The position numbers and the translations under genes are program-made. A DNA stretch of 64,000 bases from Peromyscus leucopus. Lineage: Eukaryota > Chordata > Mammalia > Rodentia > Cricetidae. The DNA lies in NCBI RefSeq assembly GCF_004664715.2, contig NC_051075.1, positions 38,091,958-38,155,957 on the forward strand, written 5' to 3'. Below, one piece after another: positions 45,978 to 56,326 of the stretch. The notes below the pieces were generated by a model. It saw only the letters and a list, made by a program, of their open reading frames with translations. It searched no databases and was not told the origin of the DNA. How positions within the stretch are numbered: the first letter of the stretch is position 1; every line of letters starts with the position of its first letter.

Positions 45978-46381
45978 TGTAGGTGGAGTTTTTGGTCAGG
46001 ACTGCCAGTCAGCTTTGTTCCACCAGCCCACTCCCAAATAACCACACAGAGATCCCAAATAACCACACCGAGACTTAATATTAATTATAAATGCTCAGCT
46101 GATAGCTTAGGCTTTTTACCAATGAGCTCTTACAACTTAAACTAACCCGTATTTCTTATCTTTGCTCTACCATGTGGCAGTAACTTTTTTCAGCACAGCG
46201 TTTTCATCTCCGGCTTTCTCTGTGTCTAGCTGGTGACTCCACCCTCATTTTTCCCTGTGCTCTCTTTTTGTCCACAATTCCTGCCTAACCTCTACCTGCC
46301 TAGTCATTGGCCATTTAGCCCTTCATGAAACTTATCTGAGTGACCAATCTTCACAGTGTACAAAAGGATTATTCCACAGCA
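45978..46381 (-). mobile_element. Solo LTR (404 bp) in L1-d
   Basis: On the minus strand it begins TGCTGTGG and ends CCTACA. Flanks are tttttc (45972-45977) and tttgtc (46382-46387), a 6-bp TSD with one mismatch. Near its 3' end the phrase aataaccacac is tandemly duplicated. The type is common in cricetid genomes. L1 ORF2 sequence abuts both sides, so it post-dates L1-d. Confidence 0.85.
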
Positions 46382-47011
46382 TTTGTCCTTCTTGACTTCT
46401 TCACTGATCCATTCAGCCATTTCAACAGTATGCTGTTCAATCACCATGTGTTTGGGTGCTTATGTGGTTCTTATTATGTGGTTGCTATTCATGTCTAGCT
46501 TTATTCCATTGTGATCAAATAAACTGCAAGATGTTGTTTCAATTTTCTTATAGTTGTTGGAGTTTGCTTTGTGTCATAATATATGATCTATTTTGGGTAA
46601 AGTTCCATGGACTGCCGAGACAAGTATTCTCTAGTGTTTGAGTGAAATGGTCCATAAATGTCTGCTGGATCTATTTGTATTATGGTATCACCTCATGTTT
46701 CTCTGTTTATTTTTTCTTTTGTCTAGATGACTTGTCTCTTCATTAAGAGTGAGGTATTGGAAGTCACCCAATATTAGTGTATTGGGGTTAATCTGTGACT
46801 TAACATCTAGCAGTGTTTGTTTTATGAAATTGGGTGCACCTGTGTTTGGTGTCTATACACTTAGAACTGTAATCTTGATGGATGGTCCTCCTGAGTATGA
46901 AGCAACCTTCTTTATCTCTTCTGACTCATTTTTTTTTGAAGTCTATTATGTCAGATATTAGAATAGCTGTGCTTGTTTGTTTGCTAGTTCCATTTGCTTG
47001 GAATATCTTTT

Positions 47012-47111
47012 TTGTTATTTTGCCTCCCCCCTCCCCCCCAGCTGAGGACCAAACCCAGGGCCTTGCGCTTGCTAGGCAAATGTTCTACCACTGAGCTAAA
47101 TCCCCAACCCC
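47012..47111 (-). mobile_element. ID SINE nested in L1-d ORF2
   Basis: T/C-rich tail, then cagctgaggaccaaacccag, gccttgcgcttgctaggcaa and gagctaaatccccaacccc. The TSD is tgcttggaatatctttt (46995-47011) versus tgcttggaatacctttt (47112-47128). It interrupts the endonuclease-coding part. Confidence 0.93.
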
Positions 47112-48589
47112 TGCTTGGAATACCTTTTTCCACCCTTTTACCTCCAAGGTAGTGTTTGTCTTTGATGGTGAGTTATGTGTGTTTCTTGGAGGCTGCAAAA
47201 ATATGGTCATGTTTTCTACTCCAATTTCTAGTCTGTCTTCTATTGGAGAGTTGAGACCATCAATATTCACAGTTATTGAAAGAGCTATATTCATTCTTGT
47301 TATATTGTTGATTTTGTGGTGTCTTCTGATATGTCTTTTGATGAACTATCCTCATATTGTTTAATTTTCCCCTGTGGTCTGTTGAGAGTGCTTATCTTTC
47401 TTGACAATCTGAAATATGCATCCCAATATCTTCTATAAAGCTGCATCTGTGGTCATAAGTTCATTTATAATGTTTTTTCTTTGAATCATGAGAAGTTTTT
47501 TATTGTTGTTTAGATGATGATAGGTAGTTTTACAGGGCATGATGGTCTGAGTTGGCATTGTAACCTTTCAGAACTTGAAATACATCTTTCCAATCCTATC
47601 TGGGTTTTAAAGTTTCTATCAGATAATTATCTGTTATTATGATTGGCATGCCTTTGTATGTGAATTGACCTTTTTCTGTTGCAGCCTTTAGTAACTTTTC
47701 ATTATTCTGTGTTGTTAGTTTTTTAGCATTATAGCTAAAATGGCCTATTATAATGACATGAGGCAGGGGTTCCTTCCTGTTCCTTCTGTTTGTTGTTCTG
47801 TACGCATCTTGTATTCAATTGGCACTCTTGTCTCTAGGTCAGGGAGATTTTCTTCTACAATTTTATTGAAAATATTTTTATGCCTCGAGCATAAAATTCT
47901 TCTCCTTCTCCTATGCTCATAGTGCATATATTTGGTCTTTTCATGGTATTCCTAACTCCCCCATGTTCTGTTTATATTGCTTTTGATTTTTCATTGACTT
48001 TTACTGAACATTCCAATTACTCTTCCTTTTTTTCAAGCTGTGGTATTCTCTTCTCCACACGATCCATTCTGAAATGGCTTATCTTTGATGGTGAGCTTTT
48101 ATTTGGCTTACTGAGTTTATCATTTCCAGCATCATTTCAGTTGGGCTTTTCTTCTACAATTCTCTTTATTGAATTCTGTTTTCATATCTTGAACTTATGA
48201 TTTCATTAAACTATTTTTGTTCTCTCGACTTCTTCCTCCTTTGAGTTGTCTGAACATCTTCATCATCCTTTCAAATTCTTCATGTAGAACTTCTAAGTTG
48301 TTCTCATCGGGAGCTATTACCCTGGAATTGGTAATTTTTGGAGGAGACATTATCTTGGTTTTCCATGTTGTTTTTGTTTATGCGCTGGGACTTGTGCATC
48401 TGGAGTCAGGTGAATTTTACTCTGTTCTTTTTCTTTATATTTTTGTTCCAATCACCTTTCTTCTTTCTGTGGAAGCATTTGATGTTCAGGAGAGGACTAA
48501 ATTGTAGTAGGGTTGCTGTGTTGTGTTCTTCTGTGGCCACAAACCGTATTCCACATCTTTCCCTGAGAGTCTACAACCATCTGGAATAA

Positions 48590-48910
48590 CATTCATTATC
48601 TAGGGATCAATATACCTCTGCTGGTCCCTTGTTCTCCTCACTGAATGTGATGTGTCCACATATCTGAGTGGCCTTGCCCGTGTTAACACCTGTCTACTCC
48701 CTGCTTCTGCTCCTCCATCATGTGTCGTGGGTCCCTGTACACAGGACTGCCTTATACTGGTTTAGATCCAGCCTGCTCTGTACTTCCACAGTCTCCACTG
48801 TGAGTTGTAAGTCCATGCACACCTGAAGACCCTGCCCTGGGTCAGGTCTGCTCCACTTCCACAGCTTCTGCCATGTTTCATGGGCTCCCACACACCGGGG
48901 CACACAATTC
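48590..48910 (-). repeat. Possible L1 5' UTR monomers
   Basis: About three degenerate units share ctccacttccacag/ctgtacttccacag, gcttctg-catg-t-tgggt/gggctccc and cctgccctgggtc/agcctgctctg motifs at roughly 75-90-bp spacing. Position upstream of the ORF1 region fits monomer-type promoter repeats of rodent L1. Confidence 0.4.
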
Positions 48911-48950
48911 TCGATTTCAGTTACTCTTGTTCTTTTGTTTTTTCATATCT

Positions 48951-49512
48951 ATTTTCCCATCACATTGTCAAATTCTAATAATTACTCTGATATTGATTGC
49001 ACTTTTACTGCATTTATAGACTCATGTGGAGAGTTGTCTGTCCTAGAGTCCTGGAAACTTCCATCACATACTGATTTTCTTTTCTGATTTTGCCTTCTTT
49101 TAAAAAAACTTTTTTTAATTTTTATAATTTTCTCCATGAAAGTCGTGTTCATATTATTCTATTGTACAATTTAACATCTGAAACCTAAATACTCCATGAA
49201 TGTTTTAAAAAATGAACACTGTTTTGTTGCTATTTGAATACAATAAGAGTTCGGTGAACTTTTGTATGTTAATCTTTTGTAGGACTCATTAAGAAGCATT
49301 TTACAAGTGTCAGCATATTGATACATTTTCTTAGATTTTCTTTATAAATTAATATAATTTGAATATCAAATGTTTTTTTTTCTTTTTTCCAGTCATCGTA
49401 TAATACTTTAATGACTTATTTTGCTTGGTATATCTTCAGTACATTGTTGAATAGAAGTAATGAAAGAGCTGTCTCTCTAGAATTTAATGGAAAACTCCAA
49501 TCTTACTATCAC
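48951..49512. other. AT-rich sequence, possible further L1
   Basis: AT-rich DNA without clear landmarks between L1-d and a B1. It may be old L1, but nothing decisive is seen. Confidence 0.35.
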
Positions 49513-49525
49513 ATGTCTGCTTTTA

Positions 49526-49685
49526 TTTTTTTATTTTATTTTTTCTTGGTGTTTTTGTTTTTTTGAGACAGGGTTTATTTGTGATGTCCTGGCTGTCCTG
49601 GAATTCATTCTGTAGACCAGGGCTGGCCTTGAACTCACAGAGATCCACCTGCCTCTGCCTCCTGAGTGCTGACACTAAAGGCGTG

Positions 49686-49716
<31 letters not shown>

Positions 49717-49743
49717 ACCACCACCACCACCACCTGGCTTCAG
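49526..49743 (-). mobile_element. B1 SINE with (GCC)n(ACC)n expansion
   Basis: T-rich tail, gagacagggtttatttgtga and tgcctcctgagtgctgacac. The head complement gcgtgcgccaccaccacctg is expanded into about eight GCC and eight ACC triplets (49687-49734). The TSD atgtctgctttta is at 49513-49525 and 49744-49756. Confidence 0.95.
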
Positions 49744-49814
49744 ATGTCTGCTTTTAATAGACACCTGTTATCAGATTGAGATCCCATTGTATGAGGAGTT
49801 TTTAGTTCTTTTTG

Positions 49815-49930
49815 TTGTTGTTTTCTTGAGACAGGATTTCTCTGTAGATCAGGCTGGCCTCAAACTCAGAGATCCGCCTGCCTTTGCCTCTTAAATTCTG
49901 GGATTAAAGGCATGCATCACCATGTGTGGC
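49815..49930 (-). mobile_element. B1 SINE, internally shortened
   Basis: ttcttgagacaggatttctc, tagatcaggctggcctcaaa and aaaggcatgcatcaccatgt. About 25 bases of the typical right half are missing. Confidence 0.85.
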
Positions 49931-50267
49931 AAGATTTTAATTCTTGAACACATGAATGGGTTTCAAATTTGATGCTATGCTTTAAAAATTTCCACAACTA
50001 CATATGCAAATAATGTCCAGTCCTTTTTCAGTTTGTGGTTGTCGTGATTATTTGCACATAAGTTCACAGCTGCCGTGTTGAAGGGAATCTGACAATAATG
50101 GTGAAGAATGCAGACTCAGAGGAGACAGACTGTTCTAGGTTCGAATCTTTGCCATTTTAAATGACTGACTTCAGCAAATTATTTATACTTCTGACACTCC
50201 AATGCTGTCAGTCTAACTGTGACTTCATTGTCAATTATAATTTGTCTCTTCTCTCTATTTGAGAGCT

Positions 50268-50364
50268 TTTTGTTTTGTTTTGACATAAGGTCTCACCGTG
50301 TAGCTCAAGCTGGTCTTGAACTCATGATCTTCCTGACTCAGCCTTCTGATTGGAAGTATGTACC
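50268..50364 (-). mobile_element. Old B1, part 1 (interrupted by LTR)
   Basis: gacataaggtctcaccgtgt, tggtcttgaactcatgatct and cagccttctgattggaagta are the complement of an old B1. The remaining head (accaccctgcctggcttg) continues at 50844-50862 after the LTR. Confidence 0.7.
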
Positions 50365-50837
50365 TGTAGCGATAACGCCCGCGCTACCACCACCCATTCA
50401 CCATGTCCGAGCGAGGGGCTGTGGATTGAAAAATAGAGACAAGAGACAGCGGGTCATTTGCCTCAGCAGAATGCCAAATGCCGTTTATTGAAAGAGGGAG
50501 GAGCCTGGCGGTGGTGGCACATGCCTTTAATCCCAGCACTCGGGAGGCAGAGGCAGGTGGATCTTTGTGAGTTCGAGGCCAGCCTGAAAAGAAAGAGGGA
50601 GGAAACCTTAAATACAGGCTTACAGCGCAATGGGAGAACCCCAGAGGGCAGAAGTTCATTACTGATGTTTACAATCTTGCATCTAAGCTGTTAACACCCA
50701 ATATGCAGGATAAACAAAGAACTTCCCTTAAGCATTCAGGAGCATGGAAACTGACAGGTAATTAGCATAGGGAGGACATCAAGGTCAAGGTCGGCAAGCA
50801 AGTCGGCAGCTACGTAAATGGGGGCCAGGGCCCTACA
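50365..50837 (-). mobile_element. Solo LTR (473 bp), TSD tgtacc
   Basis: Plus-strand ends TGTAG...CTACA are perfect inverted repeats. The perfect 6-bp TSD tgtacc lies at 50359-50364 and 50838-50843. On the minus strand a tatttaagg TATA-like box precedes caataaacgg, the polyA signal, with the B1 insertion between them. IAP/ERVK-like by TSD and 3' end. It is inserted in an old B1 and itself carries a truncated B1. Confidence 0.9.
50503..50590 (+). mobile_element. 3'-truncated B1 with perfect 13-bp TSD
   Basis: Only the left B1 half is present (gcctggcggtggtggcacat to gttcgaggccagcctg), followed directly by AAAA. The perfect repeat gaaagagggagga flanks it at 50490-50502 and 50591-50603, so it inserted in this shortened form instead of losing its end later. 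It lies inside the LTR. Confidence 0.92.
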
Positions 50838-50843
50838 TGTACC

Positions 50844-50868
50844 ACCCTGCCTGGCTTGCTTTTGTTAT
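50844..50868 (-). mobile_element. Old B1, part 2 (after LTR)
   Basis: accaccctgcctggcttgct is the B1 head complement that completes the fragment at 50268-50364 once the LTR and one TSD copy are removed. Confidence 0.65.
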
Positions 50869-51084
50869 TCTGCAGTATTATTACAGGTATGCAAGAGTAT
50901 ATTATCGTTAACATTAGGGGTATTTGCTTTCCATTTTGAGAAATTATACATCATTCTGGGGGAAAAAATATAACCATTGCCATTTCAGAAGTGAACTTAC
51001 CCTATTCCCTTATTTTACTATTTCTGGAAATCAGTTTTAGACTTCTACCTGCTACCTTCCTAACTCTTAGGTAATTTCATTTCC
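50869..51084. other. AT-rich single-copy spacer
   Basis: No repeat or gene recognised. Confidence 0.4.
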
Positions 51085-51360
51085 ATCTGTGTCAACCAGT
51101 GTCTTTCAGCAAACCCAGAGGCAATCGACTAGAAAAGAGGGAGTTTTATTTTGGCTCACAGCCTTGGAGGTTTCAGACCACAGTGCAGGTGGACTCTGAT
51201 GCTTTGGGCCTGTGTGAGGCAGGAGCATGCCCTGAAGGCCAGGAAGCAAGAGAACAGCCAGCAGAGGCTGGGGTCCCAACATCCCCATCGGAGGCAGCAT
51301 CAAGCAGGCTCTAACTCCTGGATGTTCTAGCAACTTTCAGTATCACCCCAGCTGAGGAAA
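51085..51360 (-). mobile_element. Family A repeat copy, partial
   Basis: gtgtctttcagcaaacccag, gggagttttattttggctca and tgtgaggcaggagcatgccc match the layout of the reverse-oriented family A copies. It is diverged. Confidence 0.55.
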
Positions 51361-51728
51361 AATCATTCCGCAAATGGACATAATTTCATCTTTCTTTGCT
51401 TTATTTTGCATAATTGCTTCAGATTTAACTGTTACTTATCTATTACCTTCTTTAGCTCTGTAGAATATGGCACAAACTTTGAACTCCTTATTCTAAGCAT
51501 GTGTTTTTTTATTTCTAAATTTCTATTTTTAACAAAAAAAAATCTGTGTCTTTTGTATTTTTAACTTACCTTTTAAAAATACCTTTACCATTATTTTTTC
51601 TTTAAACTGGAGCTTTCTTTTTTAATAGCATATACCAGAAGAGGGCAAATGGACTGGGCTCTCGGTAGAGTACAACCTTCAGGTCAAGTCAGTGTGCCAC
51701 ACGAGGCAAGGGGAAGGGTGTCTTCCTA
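51361..51728. other. AT-rich single-copy sequence
   Basis: No gene or clear repeat recognised. Confidence 0.4.
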
Positions 51729-52150
51729 TGTTCGGATGATGAAGGATGAAGTATTGGCAGAATTATTAAGGCCACTCCACATAGTTAAAAGGAGATTTAT
51801 TTAATGGCGTAACTTACAAATGAAGGAATAGGTAGGTTGAGGGTTCTGGGAAAGATGCAGCAGTAGTTCAGGGATGTTCTCTGGAGAACTCTCCTCCATC
51901 CACCTCCAGCGTCCCGGCTCCCAGCAGCAAGAGAGTGGGGCACGTCCCAATCTCCCCAATCTCGAGTCTTCAGGCCCTCCCTTGGCCCCGCCTTGTGGGC
52001 GTGATAGTTACCAAAACCTCAATGGGGGTTGGAACTTCCAGACCAAAGCTGGAGTGGCTACCCACTACAATGAAGTTTCTTTTTGTATAGCTACCAGGTA
52101 TGTAATCCACGCCATGGGGGAGGAAGGTAGTCCAGATTAGCTGGTATACA
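51729..52150 (-). mobile_element. Probable solo LTR (422 bp)
   Basis: Plus-strand ends TG...CA (tgttcggatg ... ctggtataca). Flanks ttccta (51723-51728) and atccta (52151-52156) differ at one base. On the minus strand aaataaatctcc provides a polyA signal near the 3' end. I do not recognise the family, and no similar LTR occurs elsewhere in the window. Confidence 0.6.
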
Positions 52151-52156
52151 ATCCTA

Positions 52157-52554
52157 GGATGTTAGCATGAGCCACCTTGAATATAAGTAACTTCCAGTCC
52201 TGCTCCAAGGCTAGGGTAACACAGGGCCCTGGGCTGTGTGCCGCTCTGTGGTGCCACTCCAGCCTGGTCTGGTCCTGCCTGGGATGGCCTTGTCTGCACC
52301 ATGGTTCCTACGGCAATCTGGGAACCCAAAATATGTGTTGATGGGCTTTGGAGATGGCAAGTAAAAGCAGCTGCTGCCAAGCCTCGGAAGCTGGATTTCA
52401 CCCCCGGGTTCCACATCGTGGGTGGAGAGCAAGGACTCAGACTCCTTGTAAGCTGCCCTGCGACTACCACAGGAGCACCATGGCACTGTGGGTGAGCACG
52501 TAGAGACACAGCCTGCCCCTAAAATTCAGCTAAGCACGGCCTGTAGCATCTCCT
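52157..52554. other. Single-copy or unrecognised sequence
   Basis: Overlapping frames on both strands (85-115 codons) lack recognisable domains or start context and probably reflect GC-rich composition. I cannot assign the segment. Confidence 0.4.
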
Positions 52555-52723
52555 GTGTCAAGATATCCTGGTTCACAGTCCATTTAGGGAAGACAAGGCA
52601 GGAACTCAAGCTGTCAGGAACCTGGAGGGACACAGGAGCATCACGATGCAGTGGTCATGGAGGAATGCTGCTCACTGGCTTTTTAGTCATCATCTTGAAT
52701 GACAATACTTCCATTTGTTGTAT
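52555..52723 (-). mobile_element. Family A repeat fragment
   Basis: tatcctggttcacagtccat, aggcaggaactcaagctgtc and catggaggaatgctgctcac match the reverse-oriented family A copies. The fragment ends where the LTR begins. Confidence 0.65.
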
Positions 52724-52729
52724 GTTGAC

Positions 52730-53181
52730 TGTAGATGTAATTCTAAATGGAATTATTAAATAAGAAACACAGAGCCAAATGCAGAGTTAAAAGCCCAGAG
52801 ATCAGAGCAGTAGCCAAGAGCTAAGACCACCTTCTTACCACCTGCTGCTGTTGCTTCCCCTGAGAGAGACCTACTTTCTGTGTCCTGTCTTTTTATTGCC
52901 TTTCTGTTCTGCCTTCTCATTGGCTCTAAACCCAACCACATGATTGCCTCGTCACTGCCTGTCTATACAGACCTCCTGGTCTCTATGGTTGGTACTAGGA
53001 TTAAAAGTTCATGTCACCTTGCTTTGGATGTGTCCTTGACCACAGAGACTCTGCCTGCCATGTGATCATGTGCTGCCACTGCCTGACTCCCGCTTATGGC
53101 TCACTGTGACTTCTGATCTCCAGGCAACTTTATTAACATACAAATAAAATCACATGTCAACACAAATAAAATATTACCATC
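52730..53181 (+). mobile_element. Solo LTR, same family as 3499-3988
   Basis: It begins TGTAGATGTAATTCT and aligns with the 3499-3988 LTR to the end, where the expected CA is mutated to TC. The TSD is gttgac (52724-52729) versus gttggc (53182-53187). It is slightly shorter, with small deletions in the 3' third. Confidence 0.88.
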
Positions 53182-53187
53182 GTTGGC

Positions 53188-54290
53188 ATTCCCTCTTAGT
53201 AATTAAGTCATTTCTTTTGTGCATTGCAATGCCACATTTTGAGTTCACAACAAGCAGGAGTTCTTTTCTTTTTAATTGGGGGGCTTTCGTGTGCAGTTCC
53301 AACAAAGACAACACATGAGTTCAGGAAAGTTAAATGTTTCTTGCTATAAGACACCTGGTTATAATAGAGAGAACAGAGCTAGTGAAAAATGAGACGCGAA
53401 CTTCAAGTGAGATCAGATAAAATTGACAGAGCAGGACCCTGGAGAAGGCGTGAAGCTGAAGGATGGGCAGTCCAGGTATAACGTCACATTTAAGACGTCC
53501 ACACTGAAAGGAAGGTGAAACTGGGGTGAAAAACAGATGTTTTGAATAAAGAATTACAGAGAGTTCTTAAGAAACAGCCTTATGTCAGTGCAACAAGAGA
53601 CGAGCTTGTCGTTAGATGTAAGGTGGCCAGACAGACCTGTCTGAGGAGGATAGTGCTGGTAGAGGTGGTCTAGGACAATGGAAGATTCCAAGAACAATTA
53701 TTAGCAAGGAGCAAAAAGCCAGAGCCAGCATAAGAGAAAAACGATGTGAGGGGCACCATCTGTACGCTGTGGTGACCTGTCCTACGTGCCTTGGCAGTAA
53801 GGAACTGGTCGGAGAAAAATGAGGATGCCCCAGATTGAATGGCTCAGAGTCCAGCCAAGGAGGTGGTTTGGGTGTAAGTAATGTTCAGTCTCAGAACGGG
53901 GATCCCTTTTAAATAATTTCTGATGGATTCCAGGCTGGTTTGGGAGCCAGTGAAACTAGGAGAGTGGCTTAGACTAAGGAGACAAGAGAAGAATCTAGAA
54001 ATTTGAAAGTCAATGAATGAGAGATCGGGAGGAGAAGAAGTTGGAGGGGGGGGGGATGCTTAGGTCAGAAAGAATTTTCCAGACTAAGCTCTTGGCAATG
54101 AAGAGTTCGGAGGGCTGAGCAGGCTAGCAATTACTTGTGGCTGGTTAGTTCCTAGATACTTGCAGTCTGGAAGAGAGTTGGTGGTATTTAGCACGCAGCA
54201 GTTCCACGATCCACGTACAAAAAGCGAGAACCACCAGGCTTGCGGAGCTATTAGCCCGCAGGAAAACCACAGGAGGTTAGCAGGAGATGG
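53188..54290. other. Single-copy sequence, no gene seen
   Basis: Purine-rich unique DNA with a G-run at about 54047-54055. No credible ORF or repeat. Confidence 0.45.
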
Positions 54291-54688
54291 CTAACCTGCA
54301 CGGTGGCTGCTTTGCGAGCATAAGGCCCTAAGTTTGATCCTTAGAACCCGTGTGAGTGGGGCATGGTGGGGGTGGGGGTGCCGATCCAGGGCTAGGGAGG
54401 CAGACTCAAGCCTTTGATTAACCAGCCCTGCGCACTGGGTGAGTTCCAGGCCTGTGAGACCTTGGACCCCCAAAAGAAATGGGCCTGGAAGAGGCGCAAG
54501 GGCGTTAAGACACTTACCACCACATCTGACTATTGGAGTTGGATGCCCAGGACCCAACCCAGTGGAAGGAGAGAACTGACTCCTTCAGGATGTCCTCAGG
54601 TTTTCACACATGTATCGTGACACGTGTGTGTACACACATGCACACACATACCCATACACACAAATAAATCAGTAAAATAAAAACGGTG
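54291..54688 (+). mobile_element. B4/B3-like SINE pair
   Basis: taaggccctaagtttgatcc and a B1-like agggctagggaggcagactc are followed by a second tRNA-like module (gacacttaccaccacatctg, gacccaacccagtggaagga). The end is CA-rich (acacacatgcacacac-like) and finishes ataaatcagtaaaataaaaa. The arrangement fits rodent B4-type SINEs. Confidence 0.55.
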
Positions 54689-54735
54689 GATGGTGCCTGA
54701 TGAGTCATATTTGAGGCTGTGCTCTGGCTTACACA

Positions 54736-54749
54736 ACACACACACACGT

Positions 54750-54788
<39 letters not shown>
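54736..54788. repeat. (CA)n microsatellite
   Basis: CA units with one gtg interruption near 54748. A C-run of about 17 follows at 54822-54838. Confidence 0.95.
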
Positions 54789-54793
<5 letters not shown>

Positions 54794-54838
54794 GACAGTA
54801 GTGGCTCAGAAATTTGAAAGCCCCCCCCCCCCCCCCCG

Positions 54839-56133
54839 GATTGTGTCCTAGATCTTCATAGTCTCAAACCACAGGAGGACCAACATGGCAAAAAGTTCCG
54901 CATCCTCGGATCCTCTGAGCCCCGCCTCTTCACAAGTCCCCCAGAATTCCTGGTGCCTCAGCTCCCTGTCCAAGACTTGGTTCGAGATGGGCCTCGGAGG
55001 ATACAGCCGCTCCCTGTGAGCGGTCGGTCCAGCCTTCCCTCCCCTCAGCAATGACGTACATTTTCCTTGGTAAGCCAGCCATGGCCTCTGCAGAGCTGTG
55101 ACTGTCATTAGTGTGGCTGGGCTGGGCTGGTGCCAGCGAAGCCCGAATCTGCTTGCCTTTCCGTAAGTCGTGCGGGCTGGCACAAGGCTTCACCGCAGCA
55201 CAGTGGCTTTGTGGGGGCCCCGTCAGCGTTTTCTTTCCCCTGCCTCGCTGGGTCTCGGTTCTTTGGAGCTGGAAACGGAGCTCTGTGGCTGAGTCAACAC
55301 TGGCTGAGACGTGGGAAGTCAGAACAGCTTTTAATCGTCCCCCTGGTCTACTGTGACCCCTGACGTTACCACGCAGAACTCGGAGGGTGTCTTCGGGTAA
55401 AGGGCTAAGGGAATTAATGGATTTAACAGGATTGATGGGGTGGGGTGAGACCTAATTCCTCTCTCTCCGATCTCGCTGCCCACTGGCTGGAAGGGAGGAG
55501 GTCAGTTCGCTGTGCCATGTCGTTGGGACTTGCTTTGGCATCCACATACTGTCACAGACGCTGCAACCGCAGTGATGGGATTGCATTAGCTCCCAGGAAA
55601 GTCACTGGCCTACTTAGAAAGATGAAACGGAAAAGGGACAGTTTGATGTGAAAAAATAAGATGTTGGAAGGTAGAAGTAGAGGAGCACAGTGCAAGCCCA
55701 AGCAGACGGGTGTCACAACCCTGCACTGTCACGGGACCGCGCTCCTCCTGGCTCGCTCTTCCCCGTGTATCCCGCTCCCGATGACATTTCCAAAGCGTAA
55801 GCTGAAGGGGCATCTGCGTCTGGGAGCCCCTTTGGGTGGAGGAGAATTTGCAAGGGGCTAGAGACGGGAAGGGAGTGAGCTCAAAGTCAGAGTGAGATGC
55901 AGCTGGATGGCCACGGCTGTGGATTCTAAGCCTTTTCCTTTTGGGGAGAAATTGGGGTGGGGTGGGGGGGGCAGCGGTTAGTCTGTAAAGCACAGCCTAA
56001 TGAGTCACTGCTGAGCTGGGGTGGGAAATGGCTGCGATTTGTTCTCTTGTGATTCTGAAAGTCTGGAGGTGTGAAACAATACTTCTTTCTCATTCCCCTT
56101 TCATTTGGCTGTTAAAAAAAAAACTTCACAGTT
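54839..56133. other. Single-copy GC-rich sequence, no gene seen
   Basis: No repeat recognised. Several overlapping ORFs exist on both strands, none with a familiar protein sequence, defined splice sites or strong start context. Confidence 0.4.
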
Positions 56134-56326
56134 GGGGCTGGAGGGATGGCTCGGTGGTTAAGCTGCTCTTCCAGAGGACCCGGGTTCAACTCCCAGCACC
56201 CACATGGCAGCTCACTGTGGTCTGTAACTCCAGCTCCAGGAGTTCTGACACCCTCACACAGATACACAGCAAGCAAAACACCAGTGCACGTAAAATAAAA
56301 AAAAAAAAAGTAAATAAATAAATAAA
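56134..56326 (+). mobile_element. B3-type SINE
   Basis: ggggctggagggatggctcg, cttccagaggacccgggttc, cccagcacccacatggcagc and an A/TAAA tail. Flanks share acttcac. Confidence 0.92.

Larger units (their letters stand above)
43920..48950 (-). mobile_element. L1-d: rearranged L1, 3' UTR to ORF1/5' end
   Basis: Minus-strand LINE-1. 43920-45485 resembles a rodent L1 3' UTR (gggttcatgaatgttgtggc, agccatgagtctctgcctta). 45850-47300 is the ORF2 N-terminal region: the minus strand at about 47100-47280 reads NIDGLNSPIE and LEVKGWKKVFQA, typical of the L1 endonuclease domain. 47300-48590 occupies the ORF1 position. The middle and 3' parts of ORF2 are deleted between 45485 and 45850. Nested insertions are B1 with microsatellite, family A, LTR5 and ID. 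No frame is intact. Confidence 0.75.

Noticed and set aside
46020..46080. Tandem aaataaccacac phrase considered as a separate satellite
   Set aside because: It is only a two-copy duplication within the LTR 45978-46381.
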